A stretch of DNA of 64,000 bases from Armillaria gallica (Eukaryota; Basidiomycota; Agaricomycetes; Agaricales; Physalacriaceae): positions 3,782,001-3,846,000 of the forward strand of contig JBANDB010000001.1 in the NCBI GenBank assembly GCA_037576215.1, read 5' to 3'. The notes beneath the pieces were generated by a model that saw only the letters and a list, made by a program, of their open reading frames with translations, was not told the DNA's origin and ran no database searches. How positions within the stretch are numbered: the first letter of the stretch is position 1; each line of letters starts with the position of its first letter. The position numbers and the translations under genes were made by a program. Below are positions 58,903 to 64,000 of this stretch, in pieces.

Positions 58903-61900
58903 TCATTGCATTCTGCCCAATACCCGTGGTTGGCTCACATCTGCCATGTTGATAAAGATATCATCTGCAGGGTGTCGGTATAGCGGCGCCCTCAGTCTCT
59001 TTTGGTCAAGATGATGTCCAATGAAACCGATACTCCTGCCAAGCACGAACAGGCCGTTCAATGTACCGATCTTTAAACGCAAATTATTATTAGTCAATAT
59101 CCCCGAACAGATACCGGGCATCTTACCTTGATGTACTCATCCGCCTCCTCTGGCGTGAACGCACCACTATCCCTCAACAGGTCGACAAAGCACACAGCAA
59201 TACATCCATCCACGTTCAGAATAAGGGTATCCTTCTTGCTCGTCGTCACCTTCTCCACAGCAAGCGCATAATCGAGCAACGAGTGGCTAGGGAAGTTTTT
59301 GCGAACGTACTCCTTGACAAGCTCGACACGCAAATCAGGGTTGTTGACGCTCTTGATCTTGTGTCCAATACCGGAGACTAAACCCCACATCAGCACTGTA
59401 TCAGATACTCCAAAAACGGAAACTCACTAAGTTTGTTTGCCTTTCTCGAGTTGTCGACAAACTCCCGCGGTGTCAAACCTGTGTCCCGCGCGCTGCTAAA
59501 CATAGCTGCAGCTTCATCGAGGGCACCACCGAACCGGCTACCAATCGTCAACAGACCGGATGCCAAAGACGAGATCAAGTCCTTGCCCGCTCGCGACGCG
59601 ACGATAGTGTTCATAGCACCAGACACCGCCGGTCCGTGATCAGCTGTGAGCATGAGGACCATCTCGATGAACTTGGTCGCCCAAGGCGGCAAGCGCCTCT
59701 TGAACCAAAGCAAACTGACAACACCACCAAGCCCGATATCCTCCTTGAACACATCACTGATCCTCATACCAGCATACAACAGTTCCTGACCGCGCTCATC
59801 GGAGATCGTCGAGATGAAGGCAGCAGGTTTGCGGATCAAGCCCAACTCCTGAGCCCACTTGTAGTCCATCGGAATAACAGGCGGGTCCCTCTCGGGCTTG
59901 GGCACAACAACACCCTTTGCGACGAGCGCGTCATACGTCTCCCGCAGGACAGTGGGCAATTCTTCAAAGGTCTCCGGAACGACGAACCCAGCCTCCCTCA
60001 TCGCGCGGTTCTTGGCATCGGCAGTCTCGAGGTCAGAGTTGGCCATACTTCCAGCGTGTCCGAATTGCACTTCGGTGGTAAACATCTTGGCGCAGGTACC
60101 GATGGCCCATGCAACAACGGGTTTCTTGATCTGCCCGTTCTTGACGGCCTCGATCACGCGGTACTCTTCCACGCCACCAACTTCACCGAGGAGGACGAGC
60201 ATCTTGCACTCGGGATCAGCTTCGTAGCGGAGGAGATGGTCGATGAAGGTGGTACCGGGGTAGCGATCACCACCGATAGCGATACCCTCATAAGTACCGT
60301 TGGTCGTAAAGGAAAGAATGTTGTTCAGCTCGTTGGACATACCGCCAGACTTGGAAACATAACCAACGGAGCCAGCACGGTAGAGCTTGGACGCGATGAT
60401 GTTGTCCATCATACCACCCGAGTTTCCAATCCTAAAGCACCCAGGCTTGATGCCTCCAACAGTGGCGGGACCAATGATCAACACGTTACGCTGCTTGGCC
60501 TCCCAGAGAATCTCACGGGCGTGTCTCTCGGGAACACCCTCAGCAATGAGCGCGATGCTGCGAATGCCGGTGTATCCACCCTTCAGAATCTCCATCGTGC
60601 TACCGAGCACGGATCGGCTACTGGCAAAGTTGACGACAACGTCGACATCAGGATGCTTGGCGACGGCCTCGCCGACACTCGTGTAAACAGGCAAGAGGGT
60701 CTCCTTGGTACCCCAGTAGAATTTTTGAATATGGTGACCGCCGAAAGGATAGATCATCGCAGCGACACTGGGTGTAGCGCGGCCACACGAGTAATCAAAG
60801 TCGAGCATGCCCTGGATGGCACGGGGCTGGAGACCATAGACGAAACTCCTCGTGTGCTCATCGAAAGGCCTGTAGCTAGGTCGGGAAGTAGGAGAGCTGG
60901 TGTCAAAGTGGACGATCTGGTCGTCGGCCTGGGTGCGCTCGCCAGATGGGTGGATGGTGCCGACGGCGGAGGGTTCAGACGTGACGGAACCAGAAACAGC
61001 GGGAGGGGGGGTTCCGGGGGCAGTTGCAGGAACGCTCTTTGGTGAGTGCGTCTTCGCACTGATGCCGAGAGCAAGAGGAACGATCTCTGTGATGTGGGTC
61101 TCGGGACCAAAGACGCGGATGGGAACACCAAGGGACTCTCCGAGCAGCCTCATTGCCTTGAGACCTTCCTGTACGGAGTTGAGCATGGATGATACAAACA
61201 CCGAACGGAGTCGGACGCACCTGGTAGTTGGGACCGCCACGTCGGACAAAGATCTTGACACCAGAGTTGATGAGCTGTTGCTTGTACTCTTTCAAAGCGC
61301 GAATGATGCCCTTGAATGTCGCAGCGACATTGGTGAAGTTGGCAATACCACCACCGATGATGAGAATCTTGCCTTCAGGACGAGGGGTACCACGGGTGAT
61401 CAAGTCGACTGTGAACGCGTTAGCAGACAATAAACAGGCACTGATGATCAGCACTCACTCAAGGTTTTGGCATACTCGTAGGTCTGGCCCTCGGTCGGAG
61501 CACCAGAGTATTCTCCATAGTTGGCGAGTTCATGTGCAAACCCACACGCGGCGATGGCATCACTGTAGACGACACTGGCACCACCACCTGCAACCATGGT
61601 CCAGACACGACCTTCGGGGTTGAGGACTGTCAGTTTGAGGGAGGCACCGGTGGACGCATCAAGTTTCTGGATGTATGCTTCCTCTTTGGTGAGAGAGCGA
61701 CCGAACGGCGCGGGGAAGACCATGGGGGGACCACGGTCGGCAGTGACCTTGCCGCCCTTTTGCACGACAGCAGCGCCGTCGTAAACGCTGAGGTCGCGAG
61801 CAATGGCCCACTTTTGTCCGCAAATGCTCTCAGCCGTCTGATCGAGCTTGGCAGCCATGTCCAAGTAGTGTATCTCGACCTTTCCGCTCTTGCTTTCTGA

Positions 61901-62693
61901 GGCACCGAGGCAGATGAGAGGGTTGATCTCGAGGTACGCAAAGTGAAGGTCGACGTATACCGAGTAGAGCCGGATGAGGAAATCGACGAGGGCGCTCTTC
62001 TTCTCTGCAGGGACGTGGGTAAGGAGGGTGGAGGCGATGGTCTCTTTTGAAGGGAAAGTGTTGGGTTTGGCGGATGTGGGGACGGGAATGTCTAGTTTGA
62101 GGGCCTTGGCATCGACGTCACCAACATCGACACCACCTTCGTGGGTGAAGAGGATGCTGTCGCCTTCACGCGACGAGTTGATGCAAACATAGTATTCTGT
62201 GTTTGAGGGATGGGGAAGGAAGGGTTCCAGGATGAAAGACACGAGCGGGCCGGAGACCGCCTCAACCTGGAAGAACATTTTAGCCGACGCGTTTATCGAT
62301 AAGAGAGTTGACGCACCTTTTGGACCTTGCCAGCCCTGTCACCGATCCAAGCCATCGCCTCGTCTATTGTCTTGTTGAGGGCCAAGAGACCGGCCTTGCC
62401 TCGACGCTTGATGAGCTGATCGGGCTTGGCGACGAGCTTGACGCCAGACTCCCTGGTCCACGCTGGGAGCTCAGCGAGGCCAGTCGTCTGCTTGGTCTCC
62501 TCATCAAAGAGGACCTGAGCGACACGAGGAAGAGCTGGGGTCGCACTCGTGCCGAGCTGGATGGACGAGTCGATGGTGGGCACACGAGTCAGCCAGTAGG
62601 ATAGCAGGAGCTTGGCATCGTATTCACGGATGGCTGCAACGACGGTGAGCAGGATAAAAAATGAAGAAAAATGAACGTACGTTTGGAGGACAT
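58903..62693 (-). CDS. ACLY: ATP-citrate lyase, single-chain form, seven exons
   Basis: Exons (minus): 62,693-62,681, 62,633-62,317, 62,266-61,459, 61,408-61,221, 61,168-59,428, 59,377-59,127, 59,070-58,903. They sum to 3,486 nt, giving 1,161 residues plus TGA, with phase kept across all six short introns. The cytosolic enzyme makes acetyl-CoA and oxaloacetate from citrate, ATP and CoA. Visible are the ATP-grasp part ([23 protein letters not shown]), [15 protein letters not shown], the first CoA-ligase block ([11 protein letters not shown]), a low-complexity Pro/Ser/Thr linker at about 478-545, [13 protein letters not shown], the phospho-histidine motif FGHAG (His about 813), and the C-terminal citrate-synthase-like domain ([25 protein letters not shown]). 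Animals and basidiomycetes have this fused chain; ascomycetes have two genes. No mitochondrial or secretory signal is seen. Confidence 0.97.
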
Positions 62694-62730
62694 GGCAGGA
62701 GTGGTTCAATCTTGGTGTTGGCTGATCTGC

Positions 62731-62750
62731 ATTTATATATATTTTGCCTC
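62731..62750 (-). promoter_or_regulatory. TATA-like element upstream of ATP-citrate lyase
   Basis: The minus strand reads AAAATATATATAAATG about 40-55 bp before the start codon at 62,693. It is a plausible core promoter, implying a very short 5' leader. Pyrimidine-rich plus-strand sequence upstream gives no other clear signal. Confidence 0.4.
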
Positions 62751-63076
62751 TACGCCGGGCCCCCAATTTTCCCACGATGGAGACTGGTGCGGTTAGCTCT
62801 CTTGTTCGTTGCCTGTTCTTGTGCGTCTCTGTCTCGCGTCTTTCCGGTCTGATTGATAGTCTTGCAGTGCTGGCTGTTCGAGCAATACAGCTGCTCATCG
62901 TCTTGCACGGTCCGGGCAATACGGAGGAATAGAGCCAATGAATGATGTCCGAATGTATGCGGTTTTGTAAGTGGATTGATTGCACGCGATTGGGGATGTC
63001 CACCCGAGTCCGGTAATTGTGTTAATTGTAATATCCAAATAAAATAAAAATACGCGTTATATCGTGTCGTCGTTAA

Positions 63077-63265
63077 TTCGAAGTTTCCTTTTCTTCGTCG
63101 CCCTCGTAAGGACTGCTCGATGAATTGATCCATTCTCCCAGCGCTTCTCTCTCTTGCGCGTCGAGCTTGCTCTTCTCCTCCTTGCTCTCGTTTGCTGTGC
63201 TCTTTTCATTGGCATCCCAATCCTCTGTTGTATGCCGGGTTAGGGTTCGCTCGCCTTCCGACATT
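63077..63265 (-). CDS. Hypothetical small hydrophilic protein, 62 codons
   Basis: The ATG at 63,265 (MSEGERTL) leads to a TAA near 63,077. The product is highly charged (EKSKLDAQEREALGEW, acidic end). Upstream on the same strand are two intron-like segments with good borders (GTAAGT...CGCAG and GTACGC...TGCAG) separated by tiny exon-like pieces, which would fit introns in a 5' leader. A longer uninterrupted frame reaches 63,714 but includes those intron signals. I recognise no family; coding status is uncertain. Confidence 0.35.
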
Positions 63266-63797
63266 CTATGTCTGCAATTAATACCAGTTCCAACAAGACA
63301 AGGTCGACGCGTACCTCTAAAATAACCCTGCGTAATCGGTGTAAATGTTCTGCAACTTTCCAACATAGGAAACTTACCTCTTAGATGTCCTGCAAAACAA
63401 AGCGAATTGCTAGCGGACAAGGGGAATGCAATCTCAGACAGTCCGTCGTCGTCGTCGAAAGACAAGAGATGACTTCGGAGATTGCCAAATCCGGTTCTCG
63501 TGACCGTGAGACAACCATCGCGTCGCGTCGCGTGAACTAGCTTGTAACTATCACAAAACCAGCCAAAAACTAGCACTGCCTTTTCATATGGAACGTATTT
63601 CTGGGATTTGTTCGCGCGCGCGCTGAGGGAAGAATATTCTTCCCATTTTCTCTTATGCCTCGAGGTCCTCCTAACAGTATCAGTACACCGCGAGCAACCC
63701 AACATACGTTTCATAGTACAGCAACATGGTCGGAGCTATGCTGCATCAAACGGGGCTTTACCCAAGCAAGGTGAAACACGGAACACTATGCAAACCG

Positions 63798-64000
63798 CTA
63801 ACTCTTCTTGGTGATGATCAATTTTGCGGGGTTATCGAAGTTGCGGATACTGCATCAAATCTTAGCTACCCTTTCAATATGATACGGTAGTCTCTCCACT
63901 AGCTTGCCCGCTGTAAGACCAAGCGATGACAGCGACGGAGGAAGGTTCGAAGTGTGCCTTACAACGGCACTACAAATTTTCGTCGGCTTTCCTCGGACGT
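63798..64000 (-). CDS. 3' end of an unidentified gene leaving the window
   Basis: Two exons on the minus strand can be spliced in frame: 64,000-63,963 (partial; donor GTAAGG) and 63,849-63,798 (acceptor TTGATGCAG, stop TAG). They give a C-terminus ending VVPFIRNFDNPAKLIITKKS. The 113-nt intron is longer than its neighbours. Too little is visible to name it. Confidence 0.45.

Noticed and set aside
59636..61045. A 469-codon plus-strand ORF opposite ATP-citrate lyase
   Set aside because: It is the antisense shadow of the large fifth exon of a well-conserved enzyme. Codon bias of the sense strand keeps the complement open; there is no independent support.
63077..63714. One uninterrupted 213-residue protein
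   Set aside because: The frame runs through two segments with strong GT...AG intron borders and branch-like motifs. The upstream half has no protein-like composition, so only the 3' 62 codons were kept, at low confidence.
1..64000. Functional tRNA or rRNA genes
   Set aside because: A-box and B-box pieces occur, but I found no complete cloverleaf with acceptor stem, and no rRNA-like sequence.

Overview
The window looks like a chromosome segment from a basidiomycete fungus, most likely an Agaricomycete. The evidence is the short (about 45-60 nt) spliceosomal introns, a single-chain ATP-citrate lyase (ascomycetes split it into two genes), a fungal-type fimbrin, and chromodomain Ty3/gypsy and DIRS-like retroelements. 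No tools were run; all calls come from reading the sequence, and species is not claimed.

Layout. Positions 1 to about 56,450 are a transposon graveyard with nested insertions. Positions 56,471-64,000 are a compact host gene block, all on the minus strand: fimbrin, ATP-citrate lyase, a doubtful small gene, and the 3' end of a further gene running off the right edge. Base composition changes visibly at about 56.4 kb, from AT-rich and CpG-poor to balanced and CpG-containing.

The repeat region holds four well-delimited structures. Element J (17,936-29,827, plus strand) is a chromodomain Ty3/gypsy element with TSD ATTTT. Its 5' LTR carries a 1,815-bp foreign insertion, and it has an extra ORF between gag and protease. 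Element G (38,561-51,549, minus strand, TSD ATTTC, 195-bp LTRs) encodes only gag and protease. Element E (39,568-48,279, plus strand, TSD AGAGC, 526-bp LTRs) is a gag-pol chromodomain gypsy element inserted inside the protease of G, and it carries a long gene on its own antisense strand. Solo LTRs of the E family lie at 7,475-8,000, 10,970-11,403 and 34,084-34,599. DIRS-like or related retroelement remnants (minus strand) lie at 8.2-10.4, 14.6-15.95, 30.5-33.5 and 34.6-37.8 kb. A 247-bp MITE-like inverted-repeat element (35,438-35,684) sits inside one of them.

Most frame breaks in J, E and G are single C-to-T or G-to-A transitions, chiefly TGA where the family expects Arg (CGA). The two LTRs of J differ almost only by transitions, often TG on one side and CA on the other. 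This is the footprint expected of methyl-CpG decay or a RIP-like process. The best candidates for something new are the antisense gene in E, which has a coiled coil, a basic segment and a Zn2Cys6-like cysteine pattern; the B-box/T-arm tandem array in the J LTR insertion; and the extra J ORF.
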